From Pseudomonadota bacterium (GTDB taxonomy: Bacteria > Pseudomonadota > Gammaproteobacteria > Steroidobacterales > Steroidobacteraceae): a stretch of 64,000 nt of DNA. Positions within the stretch are counted from its first letter, which is position 1. The number at the start of each line of letters is the position of its first letter. The stretch is taken from assembly GCA_023391815.1 (NCBI GenBank), contig JAEWAF010000025.1:65531-129530 (forward strand). The letters are read 5' to 3'. A program made the translations under genes and the position numbers. Shown piece by piece: positions 8,765 to 16,442 of the stretch. The notes beneath the pieces were generated by a model. The model ran no database searches and had not been told where the DNA came from. It saw only the letters and a list, made by a program, of their open reading frames with translations.

Positions 8765-9298
8765 ATGAACAAGTCGTTGGTGACGGGTCTGGTGATCGGC
8801 GCGGCGGTCGTGACCGCGGGTGCGGCAGTTGCCAATCTGGATATCTTCGATCGCAGCCCCAAGTTCGCTCAGGTACTGAAGGTCGATGCGGTGAAGGAAA
8901 CAATCCGCACACCGCGGGAAGTTTGCAGCGACCACATCGTTACTCATCAAGCGCCGGTTAAAGATGAGAAACGTATCGCCGGCACCGTGATCGGTGCAGT
9001 CGTCGGTGGCGTGCTGGGCAATCAAATCGGCGATGGCCGTGGACAGAAAATCGCGACCGCCGCTGGCGCCGCGGCTGGCGGTTATGCTGGAAACAAAGTC
9101 CAGCAACGCATGCAGAACGGCAACACGTATACCACCTCGGAGAAGCGTTGTGAGACGGTGTACGACAGCAAGGAGAAGCTCGTCGGCTACGACGTGCGTT
9201 ATCGGCTCGGCGACAAAGAAGACACTGTGCGTATGGACCGCGACCCAGGGCCGCAAATTCCCGTGGTCGATGGCCAATTGCAACTAGTACACAACTGA
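8765..9298 (+). CDS. glycine-zipper 2TM (17-kDa surface antigen type) protein
   Basis: 177 aa with an N-terminal hydrophobic segment (residues 5-25, alanine-rich) that may be a signal or anchor. A glycine-zipper region follows at about 72-115 ('GTVIGAVVGGVLGNQIG', then 'GAAAGGYAGNKVQQ'), then a C-terminal region with paired Cys and 'VRYRLGDKEDTVRMDRDPG'. This is the Rick_17kDa/SlyB-like envelope family, found in stress regulons; the exact role is unknown. A GGAAC-type promoter candidate lies upstream. AGGAGCACAGA before the ATG gives a good ribosome site. Confidence 0.88.
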   Translation: MNKSLVTGLVIGAAVVTAGAAVANLDIFDRSPKFAQVLKVDAVKETIRTPREVCSDHIVTHQAPVKDEKRIAGTVIGAVVGGVLGNQIGDGRGQKIATAAGAAAGGYAGNKVQQRMQNGNTYTTSEKRCETVYDSKEKLVGYDVRYRLGDKEDTVRMDRDPGPQIPVVDGQLQLVHN

Positions 9299-9307
9299 TC
9301 CGCGACG

Positions 9308-9334
9308 GGAACGGATCGCGCCGGTCGATTGTTT
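9308..9334 (+). promoter_or_regulatory. weak candidate GGAAC-type promoter upstream of the sirtuin gene
   Basis: GGAAC at 9308, 16 bp, TTGTTT at 9329-9334. The spacing equals the other sites, but the second box is poorer and it is 107 bp from the sirtuin ATG. Confidence 0.25.
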
Positions 9335-9441
9335 ATTGATCATGTTGGCGGTAGGCGGACCGGGCGGCACGTGAGAGTATAAGAGGAGACCCTTTCCTCC
9401 CACCTCTCAACTGTCGTCCTCCGTCCACCGCTGACTCTCCC

Positions 9442-10182
9442 ATGACCGACCTCTGCGATCTGCTCCGGGCCAGCCGACGCGTCCTGGTATTCACCGGCGC
9501 CGGCATCAGCACCGAATCCGGCATTCCCGATTTCCGCAGCCCCGGCGGCGTGTGGAGCAAGATCCAACCGATTTACTTCCAGGATTTCGTCGCCTCGGAA
9601 CATACGCGTCGCGAAGCCTGGCGCCGGCGGTTCAGCAATGCCGACGGCTGGGTCGGCGCGAAGCCCAATCGAGGTCATTTCGCGGTCGCGGAGTTGATTC
9701 GCTCCGGCCGCGCGAATGCTGTCGTCACACAGAATGTCGACAACCTGCATCAGGCGTCCGGCGTACCCGAAGAGAAAGTGATCGAGCTGCACGGCAACTC
9801 GACTTACGCGAAGTGCCTGAAATGCCAGACGCGCGTCGAGCTCGACGAACTGGAGCGCGAGTTCCGCGAGACCAACACCATCGCTCCCTGCAAGCGCTGC
9901 GGAGGCATCATCAAAACCGCGACCATTTCTTTCGGCCAGCAGATGCCCGAGCTGCCCATGCGTCGTACTCAGGAAGAAACGCTCGCCTGCGATTTGTTTC
10001 TAGTGCTCGGCTCGTCGCTGTCCGTGTTTCCTGCTGCCGATTTTCCAGTGCGCGCCAAACAGAATGGCGCGAAGCTGGCGATCGTGAACCGCGACCCGAC
10101 GCCGGTGGACGGCATCGCCGATCTCGTCATCCATGAAGGGATCGGCGATACGATGGAAGCGGCGCTGGCCGGGTTGAACTAG
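9442..10182 (+). CDS. cobB: NAD-dependent protein deacylase (sirtuin)
   Basis: 246 aa. NAD-binding signatures 'GAGISTESGIPDFRSPGG' (residues 19-36) and 'TQNVDNLHQ' are intact, with the catalytic His in 'ELHGNS'. The structural zinc site has two Cys pairs, 'CLKC' and 'CKRC', 20-odd residues apart. Removes acetyl or other acyl groups from lysines using NAD+, controlling enzymes such as acetyl-CoA synthetase. The gene ends exactly where the convergent M20 gene ends, leaving no intergenic DNA. Confidence 0.93.
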   Translation: MTDLCDLLRASRRVLVFTGAGISTESGIPDFRSPGGVWSKIQPIYFQDFVASEHTRREAWRRRFSNADGWVGAKPNRGHFAVAELIRSGRANAVVTQNVDNLHQASGVPEEKVIELHGNSTYAKCLKCQTRVELDELEREFRETNTIAPCKRCGGIIKTATISFGQQMPELPMRRTQEETLACDLFLVLGSSLSVFPAADFPVRAKQNGAKLAIVNRDPTPVDGIADLVIHEGIGDTMEAALAGLN

Positions 10183-11490
10183 CTACTTCGCCGCCTGCAA
10201 ATAATCGACCGCCACCGACGTGAGCGCGCGCGTGGCGAAGGCGATGGCGGGCTCGTCGATATAGAACTTCGGCGAGTGATTGCTCGGAGCCGCGTTTGCA
10301 TCCTGGCCTGGCGGTGTCACGCCCACGTAGAAGAACAGGCTGGGAATCAGGTCCGCGTAGTACGCGAAGTCTTCCGAGCCCGTGATCAACGGCAGGGTGA
10401 CGACTTTGTCGTCACCCGCGACACGCTTCAGCGACGGCAGCGCCTTCTGGGTCAGCTGAGGATTGTTCATGACCACCGGGTTGTTGCCCGGGTTGAAGGT
10501 GACCTTCGCCTGAGCGCCGGTGGCGGCAGCAATGCTCGTGGCCGTCGTATCGATGCGCTTCATGATGTCCGCACGCATGCCCTTGTCGAAGGTGCGAAGT
10601 GTGCCGCGCATATCGACGCTATCCGGAATGATGTTGTGACGAACGCCGCCGTCGAACTTGCCGATGGTCACGACGGCCGGCAACTCGGTGATATCGATCT
10701 GGCGGCTGACGATGGTCTGCAACCCCATGACGATCTGCGAGGCCGCGACGATCGGGTCGACGCCCGACCAGGGGCGCGAGCCGTGCGATTGACGGCCCTG
10801 GACTTCGATCCGGAACGAATCGGATGCCGCCATGAACGGCCCGGAGCGATAGCCGAGGACGCCGGTGTTGAGCGTCGAGGTGACATGCAGGCCGAAGACG
10901 GCCTCGGGCTTCACTTCGTTGAACACGCCTTCTTTGATCATCACCGAGGCGCCGCCCTCTTCGCCCTCGGGCGCGCCTTCTTCCGCCGGCTGGAAAATGA
11001 ACAACACGGTGCCGGGCAGATCCTGCTTCATGCCGACCAGCATCTCGGCGACACCCATCAGATTGGCGACGTGCGAGTCATGACCGCAAGCGTGCATCAC
11101 GCCCACTTTCTTGCCGAGATATTCGGTGGTCACGGTCGACTTGAATGGTACGTCGACCTGCTCGGACACGGGCAGCGCATCCGTGTCCGCGCGCAACGCA
11201 ATCACGGGGCCGGGCTTGCCGCCTTTCAACACCGCCGTGACACCCGTGCGAGCGATGCCCGTGCGCACGGGCAAGCCCAGCTTCTTCAAATGATCCGCGA
11301 CCACCTTCGACGTGCGCGTCTCGCGATTGCTCAGCTCGGGGTGCTGATGAATATCGCGTCGCCAGCCGATGACCTTGGTCTCCACCTTGCCGGCCGCGGC
11401 ATCGATCTGCGCTCCGGAAATCTGCGCGCTGGCGGTGGCCGCGCCAAACATCGCCGTCATGGCCAGGCTGGTCGGAATCATCCACTTCAT
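10183..11490 (-). CDS. exported M20-family amidohydrolase
   Basis: 435 aa from the ATG at 11490, which has AGGAAA just upstream; the longer frame would overlap apbE. A Sec signal peptide (MKWMIPTSLAMTAMFGAATASA) precedes the peptidase M20 fold. Metal ligands are in 'ALRADTDALPV', 'HACGHDSH' and 'QPAEEGAPEGEEGG', and a terminal 'GSEDFAYY' completes the site. Closest in type to hippurate hydrolase / N-acyl-amino-acid or IAA-amino-acid amidohydrolases. The substrate cannot be read from sequence. It lies 10 bp after apbE and is probably co-transcribed. Confidence 0.9.
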   Translation of the reverse strand: MKWMIPTSLAMTAMFGAATASAQISGAQIDAAAGKVETKVIGWRRDIHQHPELSNRETRTSKVVADHLKKLGLPVRTGIARTGVTAVLKGGKPGPVIALRADTDALPVSEQVDVPFKSTVTTEYLGKKVGVMHACGHDSHVANLMGVAEMLVGMKQDLPGTVLFIFQPAEEGAPEGEEGGASVMIKEGVFNEVKPEAVFGLHVTSTLNTGVLGYRSGPFMAASDSFRIEVQGRQSHGSRPWSGVDPIVAASQIVMGLQTIVSRQIDITELPAVVTIGKFDGGVRHNIIPDSVDMRGTLRTFDKGMRADIMKRIDTTATSIAAATGAQAKVTFNPGNNPVVMNNPQLTQKALPSLKRVAGDDKVVTLPLITGSEDFAYYADLIPSLFFYVGVTPPGQDANAAPSNHSPKFYIDEPAIAFATRALTSVAVDYLQAAK

Positions 11491-11500
11491 GAGTTGTTTC

Positions 11501-12535
11501 CTATTTATCCGATGACACAAGGGGATCGAATCGCGGCGTCGTCACCGAGTGCAGCTCGGTGCCTCGCGCCTCTATGAACATCACAGGCATCGCACGCTCC
11601 ATCGCCAGCTTGCGCCCGGCCTCGGTACCGAGGACGTTGAGCGCCGTCGCCCATGCATCGACATACATCGTCGTCGGGCCGACGACGACGACCGAAGCGA
11701 GCGTGTGCTCGACGGGGCGACCGGTGCGCGGATCGATGGTGTGCGAATAGCGATGACCGTCGCGATCATAGTAGTGACGATACTCGCCCGAAGTCGTCAC
11801 CGACGCATTATCCAAGGATACGATGGCGTACGGCTCGGGTTCCGCGTCGATGGGACGTTCCACGGCGATTCGCCAGGGTTCACCCCGGGCATTCCGGCCC
11901 CGGGCGCGCACCTCGCCACCGAGATCGATCATGAAATGGCTCAGATGCATCCGCTGAAAGCGCTCGGCGATGAGATCGACCGCGTAACCCGGCGCGATGC
12001 CATTGAGATCGACCCGCACGTTCGCATCGGATTTGCGAAGCGCGGGCGGATTCAATCGCGCCTCCAGCTTTCGATAGCCCACCTGCGCACGCAGCCCGGC
12101 CAGTGTCGCCTCATCGGGCAGATCGATGGGCTCGCCGGTTTTTCCGAAACCCCACGCGGCGACTAGCGGCCCGACCGTTATATCGAATGCGCCGCCGGAA
12201 TCCCGGCTGACCTCCAGCGCGTAGTGGACCACCGTAGCCAGGTCGCCCGAGACCTCGATCCAATCGGTCGATGTCGATGCATTGAAGCGGGAGATCTCGG
12301 AGTCGGCGCGATAGCCCGACATACTGCGATCGATGCTGTCGAGCACCTCATCGGTCGCAATTCTTAGCGCGTGCGCGTCGACATCAGCTGGGGGGGCCGC
12401 GACCTTGATCGAGTAAGTCGTGCCCATAGTCGGCCCCGAGATGGCCAATTCCGGGGCCGCGCGGTCGCATCCGCCAATCAAAGGCGCGAGTGCCAGCACC
12501 ACAACCCCGATGAACGACCGATTCGCTCCGATCAC
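11501..12535 (-). CDS. apbE: FAD:protein FMN transferase, lipoprotein
   Basis: About 344 aa from a GTG at 12535; an ATG at 12667 would add 44 residues before the signal, which is unlikely. The lipobox 'LIGGC' follows a short hydrophobic stretch, so the protein should be lipid-anchored on the periplasmic side. ApbE hallmarks are 'GPTMGTTYSIKV', 'RVDLNGIAPGYAVD' and 'RYSHTIDPRTGRPVEH'. It attaches FMN covalently to Thr in flavoproteins such as Nqr or Rnf subunits; no such target is in the window. Followed by the M20 gene on the same strand. Confidence 0.92.
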   Translation of the reverse strand: MIGANRSFIGVVVLALAPLIGGCDRAAPELAISGPTMGTTYSIKVAAPPADVDAHALRIATDEVLDSIDRSMSGYRADSEISRFNASTSTDWIEVSGDLATVVHYALEVSRDSGGAFDITVGPLVAAWGFGKTGEPIDLPDEATLAGLRAQVGYRKLEARLNPPALRKSDANVRVDLNGIAPGYAVDLIAERFQRMHLSHFMIDLGGEVRARGRNARGEPWRIAVERPIDAEPEPYAIVSLDNASVTTSGEYRHYYDRDGHRYSHTIDPRTGRPVEHTLASVVVVGPTTMYVDAWATALNVLGTEAGRKLAMERAMPVMFIEARGTELHSVTTPRFDPLVSSDK

Positions 12536-12712
12536 ACGCCGCCCCGACGATGCACAAGCGGCGCATGGTAACCCGAGTTTGTTTGAATGCAGGAGAAGCC
12601 GCGACTGGCTGCAACGTGCGTCCGAGCGGGAGGAGAACGGATCGCGCGCTGATGCGGTGGCATGCAACCAGCCGCGGCTTCAAACCGGTGAAAGCGCAGG
12701 GCGGATCGATTC

Positions 12713-12991
12713 TCAGCGCGGGCAAGCCTCGCGCCCATTGACCATAAGGTCAGACTGGGGCGGCTCGGTCTCGACGGCGGCGCCATGCGCGTCGGTGCGC
12801 GTCTTCACATCGGTGCAATCGGTGATGGTTTCGGCTCCGGCCGGCTGAACTGCGGGTGCAACCACCGGCACGACCGGCACGGCGGTCGCGGGTGCGGGCC
12901 GCTCTTCCATCGCGGAACGGTTCAGCATCGCCGCGAGCAGAAAGCTGCCGCAGATCATCAGCCCGCCGACGATGACACCTCGTTCCACCAT
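12713..12991 (-). CDS. small single-pass membrane protein, unknown function
   Basis: 92 aa from the ATG at 12991, which has AAGGGGA as ribosome site; the longer upstream frame is Arg-rich and unlikely. A hydrophobic helix (residues 5-24, 'GVIVGGLMICGSFLLAAML') is followed by a Pro/Val/Ala-rich stretch and a Cys-containing acidic tail. I do not recognise the family. It precedes apbE on the same strand (177-bp gap), but no functional link is visible. Confidence 0.6.
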   Translation of the reverse strand: MVERGVIVGGLMICGSFLLAAMLNRSAMEERPAPATAVPVVPVVAPAVQPAGAETITDCTDVKTRTDAHGAAVETEPPQSDLMVNGREACPR

Positions 12992-13245
12992 TGAATTCCC
13001 CTTGAGGACCGGACGGGGCTCAACGATCTGTGGCCTCGCACGTCCGTGGCGCAGAGTATTGGCGGGTGCCCTGGCTGTGATGTGTCCTTTCGGGCAGCCG
13101 GCACCCCAGGGCAAGGCGATCTCGGGACTCCGCAAGCGACTTCGGCGAGGGGCGTTGTTGGCCGACCACAGCAGCGGGAACTTTCTGCCTTGCGATCGTG
13201 ACCAAAAGCGGGACTCCGGCATCGAAATCAGGGATGCTAAGAACA

Positions 13246-14172
13246 ATGGACTCGATGGTGCGCTTCATGGCTTTTATGCAACGTTCAGCTTGGTGCCGGT
13301 TCAGCTTCGACCGTGGCCTGACGCGCATGAGCGTGTTCGGCGTGCTGGCATTGCTCGCCGGCTGCCAGGGCAAGGTCACCATGGATCTGGCGACCGAGTT
13401 GCCGGCCGATCCGAACATCAACCAGGTGGTCACACACGTGCGCGGGCTGGAGTTCAGCACCGGCACCGGCAACACCAGAACCCTGGAGTTCACAAGCAGC
13501 GAACAGGTGGACCTGATCGTTCTCGCCGGAAACAACGGCGTGCTCCGCCTGTTCACCGGCGAAGATCTCCCTGAAGGCAACTACACGGGCGTGCGCCTGC
13601 TATTCGACGAGGGCCGGGCCGCCGATGACTTCATCAGGACCACGGCCGGCACGCAGTTCCCATTGAACGTGGCCGAGAGCAACGTTGCATCGTTGAGCTT
13701 CAAGGTCGACAAGAACAAGAACAGCACCGATTCGTTCACGCTGGTGCTCGATCTGCGCCAGTCGCTCAGCTTCAGCCGCAACGCCAGGGACTACAACCTC
13801 AAGCCAGTGGTGCGCGCCGTGGAAACGAGCGAGATGGGCAGCATCGAAGGCAACGTGACCGCGTCCTGCCCGGCCGGCGGCGCGCTGTCGCGCGGCGCGG
13901 TCTATCTCTTCCAGGGCCATGACGTCACACCTGACGACATCGATGGCTCAGGCGTCGAACCGTTCGCCACGGCACCGATATTCACCAACAGCAACGTGAA
14001 CGGCAACACATACTTCTACAATCTGCGCTATCTGCCCGCGGGCGACTACACGCTCGCGCTCACATGCGATGGCAACGAGGAAGATCCCACGACCGATCAG
14101 GATCTGCGATTCCGCGACGTGATCAATGTGACACTGAACGATCGGCAAACGCTCACGCGCAATCTGCTTTGA
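13246..14172 (+). CDS. DUF4382 lipoprotein
   Basis: About 308 aa. The lipobox 'LLAGC' sits after 'MSVFGVLA'; the basic n-region (R-S-A-W-C-R-F-S-F-D-R) argues for a start upstream of the ATG at 13327, and several ATGs from 13234 to 13267 are possible. The DUF4382 domain covers about residues 60-200, containing 'LPEGNYTGVRLLFDEG'. A carboxypeptidase-regulatory/Ig-like region follows, beginning 'GSIEGNVTASCPAGG' and including 'LPAGDYTLALTCDG'. Likely a surface or periplasmic structural lipoprotein; function unknown. It converges with the BrkB gene 4 bp downstream. Confidence 0.8.
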   Translation: MDSMVRFMAFMQRSAWCRFSFDRGLTRMSVFGVLALLAGCQGKVTMDLATELPADPNINQVVTHVRGLEFSTGTGNTRTLEFTSSEQVDLIVLAGNNGVLRLFTGEDLPEGNYTGVRLLFDEGRAADDFIRTTAGTQFPLNVAESNVASLSFKVDKNKNSTDSFTLVLDLRQSLSFSRNARDYNLKPVVRAVETSEMGSIEGNVTASCPAGGALSRGAVYLFQGHDVTPDDIDGSGVEPFATAPIFTNSNVNGNTYFYNLRYLPAGDYTLALTCDGNEEDPTTDQDLRFRDVINVTLNDRQTLTRNLL

Positions 14173-14176
14173 GCGA

Positions 14177-15040
14177 CTATTTGGACGAGTCGGCGGGCGC
14201 TCGTTGTTCCTTGACACCCCCGGCGCACGCAGTGAACTCGGCGCCCAACAGGAAGATCTGCGCCGAGTAGTACAACCACAGCAACATCGCGGCGAACGAT
14301 GCCGCGGCACCAAACGCCGACGGCTGTGTGGACCTCGCCAGGTACAAACCGATCAGCCATCGTCCCAGATGAAACAACAGCGCCGTGACGACCGCGCCGA
14401 TCAGCACGGGACGCCACGGCAGCCGCTTCGATGGCAGATATCGGTAGATGATTGCGATGAGGCCGGCCACCAGCGCCAGCGAGATCGCGAAGTCGAGCAC
14501 GGCCGCCACCACGACGATCTCCGAAAAGCGCGCGGCAATGATGGTACGTAACGACGCGAGCGCGGACGTTACCGACAAGGAAACGAGCAGCAGAAAGCCG
14601 ACCGCCAGAATCACCCCGAACGACAGTATTCGAACTTTCACCCAGCCCCAGACACCGCTCGGCGCGAGCGCCTGCGCATGCCAGATGTTGTCGAGCGCTT
14701 CCTCCAGGGCGGCGAAAACGGTGGTCGCACCCAGCACCAAACTAACGATGCTGATCGCGGCCGCCGCGATGCCCTCGGACTGCTGAGATTGCTTCATCGC
14801 CTGCAGCAGCACATCGGCGGTCGGGCGTCCGAACAGTTGCGTCAAAGTGTCACTGAGTTGCCCATAGGCGGCGTCCGCCCCTACGATCCACCCCGCGACG
14901 GTGAGCAGGATGATCAGCAGAGGTGCCAGCGAGAAGGCGCAGTAAAACGCGAGCGCCGCGCCTGCCGAGGATGACCGATCCGTGACCCAGTTGGTCACCG
15001 CGCACTTTGCCAGGTTCCAGATTTGTGCCGGCACGTTCAA
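14177..15040 (-). CDS. YihY/BrkB-family inner-membrane protein
   Basis: 287 aa with six strongly hydrophobic segments. Family signatures are 'SSAGAALAFYCAFSLAPLLIILL' (residues 24-46) and 'FGAAASFAAMLLWLYYSAQIFLLGAEFT' near the end. The fold is known from BrkB/YihY; the old RNase BN assignment for this family is not accepted, and the transported substrate is unknown. The gene is divergent from the small monooxygenase-like gene at 15113 and converges on the DUF4382 gene. Confidence 0.88.
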   Translation of the reverse strand: MNVPAQIWNLAKCAVTNWVTDRSSSAGAALAFYCAFSLAPLLIILLTVAGWIVGADAAYGQLSDTLTQLFGRPTADVLLQAMKQSQQSEGIAAAAISIVSLVLGATTVFAALEEALDNIWHAQALAPSGVWGWVKVRILSFGVILAVGFLLLVSLSVTSALASLRTIIAARFSEIVVVAAVLDFAISLALVAGLIAIIYRYLPSKRLPWRPVLIGAVVTALLFHLGRWLIGLYLARSTQPSAFGAAASFAAMLLWLYYSAQIFLLGAEFTACAGGVKEQRAPADSSK

Positions 15041-15112
15041 TCGCCATCCCGCCTTGCCCCGATGGTTCGAAACGCACGGCCGGAGCTTCAGGGTTCATGT
15101 AGGAGGATGACA

Positions 15113-15442
15113 ATGAGCAGCATCTTGCGTGAATGGCGCGGCGTGATCCGCCGCGAGCACCGTGACGAATACGTGGACTACATAAAAGGCACGGGCCTGG
15201 ACGATTATCGCGCCACACCGGGCAATCGGGGCGCAGCCATAGCGGTGCGCGACCTGGACGATCGGCGCACCGAGGTAATCACATTGAGCTGGTGGGATTC
15301 GCTCGATTCGATCCGCGCATTCGCGGGCGAGGACATCGAGCTCGCCCGCTATTACCCCCTGGACGACAAGTATCTACTGGAACGGCCCCGGATAGTGCAG
15401 CACTACGAATGCCATGGCGACACAGCGCCGGGGCGCGACTGA
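15113..15442 (+). CDS. antibiotic-biosynthesis-monooxygenase-like (ABM) small protein
   Basis: 109 aa from the ATG at 15113, set by AGGAGG six bases before it. A ferredoxin-like alpha+beta dimeric barrel is suggested by 'LREWRGVIRREHRDEYVDYI', 'VRDLDDRRTEVITLSWWDSLDSIRAFAGEDIELARYYP' features (split Arg-rich strand, SWWDS, AFAGED). ABM-fold proteins range from monooxygenases to heme-degrading enzymes and stress proteins; no catalytic assignment is possible here. It converges on the PNPOx-like gene with 3 bp between stops. Confidence 0.75.
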   Translation: MSSILREWRGVIRREHRDEYVDYIKGTGLDDYRATPGNRGAAIAVRDLDDRRTEVITLSWWDSLDSIRAFAGEDIELARYYPLDDKYLLERPRIVQHYECHGDTAPGRD

Positions 15443-15445
15443 AAG

Positions 15446-15925
15446 TTACATGGTCAGCTTGCGATTATCGCCCAGCTGGGTGCGCTTGCCGGTCACCGCG
15501 GCCTTGGCCACGCCGAATAGATAAGCCGCCTTGCCCGGCGAGGTCCAATACTCGGCCCGCTCGACGTGCACTCGTAACAGCGCCAGATTCGGGGAGTCCG
15601 GCCCATCGGGAAACCACGGCTTCGCGAACGGCGTCCACAGATCGTGGATGCGGCGGCGATCGTTGACGATATCCGCCGTGCCCGACGCGGCGACATAAGC
15701 GTCCTTGCCCGTATCGGCGAATGCCACACTGGTGCGCATGTCGTGCATGACCTCATCGACCTTCGCCGAATCGATCGCGGTGTAAAACCACAGCTGACCG
15801 TCGTTCTCGTAAGCCAGCGAAGCCAGCGGCCTCGTATGCAACGTTCCATCCGGCTCCACGGTGGTGACCATGGCGACGCGGATATCCTTGATCAGCTCAC
15901 CCAATTTCTCGAACTCGGCTTGCAT
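15446..15925 (-). CDS. pyridoxamine 5'-phosphate oxidase-like general stress protein
   Basis: 159 aa from the ATG at 15925, with AGGAGA as ribosome site. Split-barrel flavin-binding fold of the 'general stress protein 26' group: 'VAMVTTVEPDGTLHTRPLA' (residues 18-36), 'LWFYTAIDSAKV', then 'AYVAASGTADIV' and 'WFPDGPDSPNLALLRVHVERAEYW'. Such proteins bind FMN/FAD and are induced by general stress; their reaction is unknown. A GGAAC-type promoter candidate lies 31 bp upstream, inside the 3' end of the preceding gene, matching a stress-regulon role. Confidence 0.88.
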   Translation of the reverse strand: MQAEFEKLGELIKDIRVAMVTTVEPDGTLHTRPLASLAYENDGQLWFYTAIDSAKVDEVMHDMRTSVAFADTGKDAYVAASGTADIVNDRRRIHDLWTPFAKPWFPDGPDSPNLALLRVHVERAEYWTSPGKAAYLFGVAKAAVTGKRTQLGDNRKLTM

Positions 15926-16314
15926 GAATAATCTCCTGTGCGCGCAACATCCACGCAATCGCGCGCCGTCGGCCAAGGTTCCGATACGTCACCGCGCGCA
16001 GCGGTGCCGTCGTCGAGTTGCGGACAGTCGCTCCGGCGCGCACTGACTCGATAGAACACAGGAGCCTCCCGCACTCGATTGGCTGGCGCCACGACCTGCT
16101 CCAGCTGCGCGACGCGCGCGCGGACGCCGTCCAGACGCCCGACCGAATCGTTCAACAGACGAGCGATCACGAGCGCCACGTCCGCATGCATGGGCGAGTC
16201 ATCGTCGTCCGCATACAGCAGTACATCGTTCAAACATCGGACCATGGCGTGGATTTGCATGAGCTCGGCGCGCTCGTGCTCGATCAGCTCGGACAACGTG
16301 GCTGTATCAGACAT
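15892..16314 (-). CDS. hypothetical protein with an odd C-terminus
   Basis: 140 aa from the ATG at 16314 (GGAGGA ribosome site). The first 75 residues look natural: an acidic helical region, 'LSELIEHERAELMQIHAMVRC' split around His/Arg, then 'DDDDSPMHADVALVIARLLNDSVGRLDGV'. From about residue 80 the composition becomes Arg/Asp/Cys-mixed and unlike a folded domain. The frame runs 34 bp into the next gene, across that gene's promoter candidate and ribosome site. Possibly an old frameshift extended the reading frame. Family not recognised. Confidence 0.6.
   Translation of the reverse strand: MSDTATLSELIEHERAELMQIHAMVRCLNDVLLYADDDDSPMHADVALVIARLLNDSVGRLDGVRARVAQLEQVVAPANRVREAPVFYRVSARRSDCPQLDDGTAARGDVSEPWPTARDCVDVARTGDYSCKPSSRNWVS
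15956..15982 (-). promoter_or_regulatory. candidate EcfG-like promoter of the PNPOx-like gene
   Basis: On the minus strand GGAAC (15982-15978), 16 bp, then CGATTG (15961-15956), 31 bp before the ATG at 15925. Spacing and sequence match the other GGAAC sites. It lies inside the 3' part of the upstream hypothetical gene. Confidence 0.5.
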
Positions 16315-16442
16315 GAGATCCTCCGCGGTGGGTTGGGCTCGAGGCGAGTGAGCGAAGCATACGCAGGCGTTTCGTGCCTGTATATATAAACAGACCCGAT
16401 TGCACATTTTTATTTTGACTCGCGCCCGCGGCGGCGCGCGCG

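Noticed and set aside
10276..11577. 433-codon open frame antisense to the M20 amidohydrolase gene
   Set aside because: Composition typical of antisense frames; the sense gene has signal peptide and metal motifs.
13177..13203. GGAAC at 13177 before the DUF4382 gene as a promoter of the same set
   Set aside because: The box at the right distance is GTGACC; no T-T-G core. Could belong to another sigma factor, but unsupported.
16380..16392. TATATATAAACA run as a promoter of the hypothetical gene at 16314
   Set aside because: A/T-rich and suitably placed, but no partner -35 box could be fixed, so it is not listed as a promoter.
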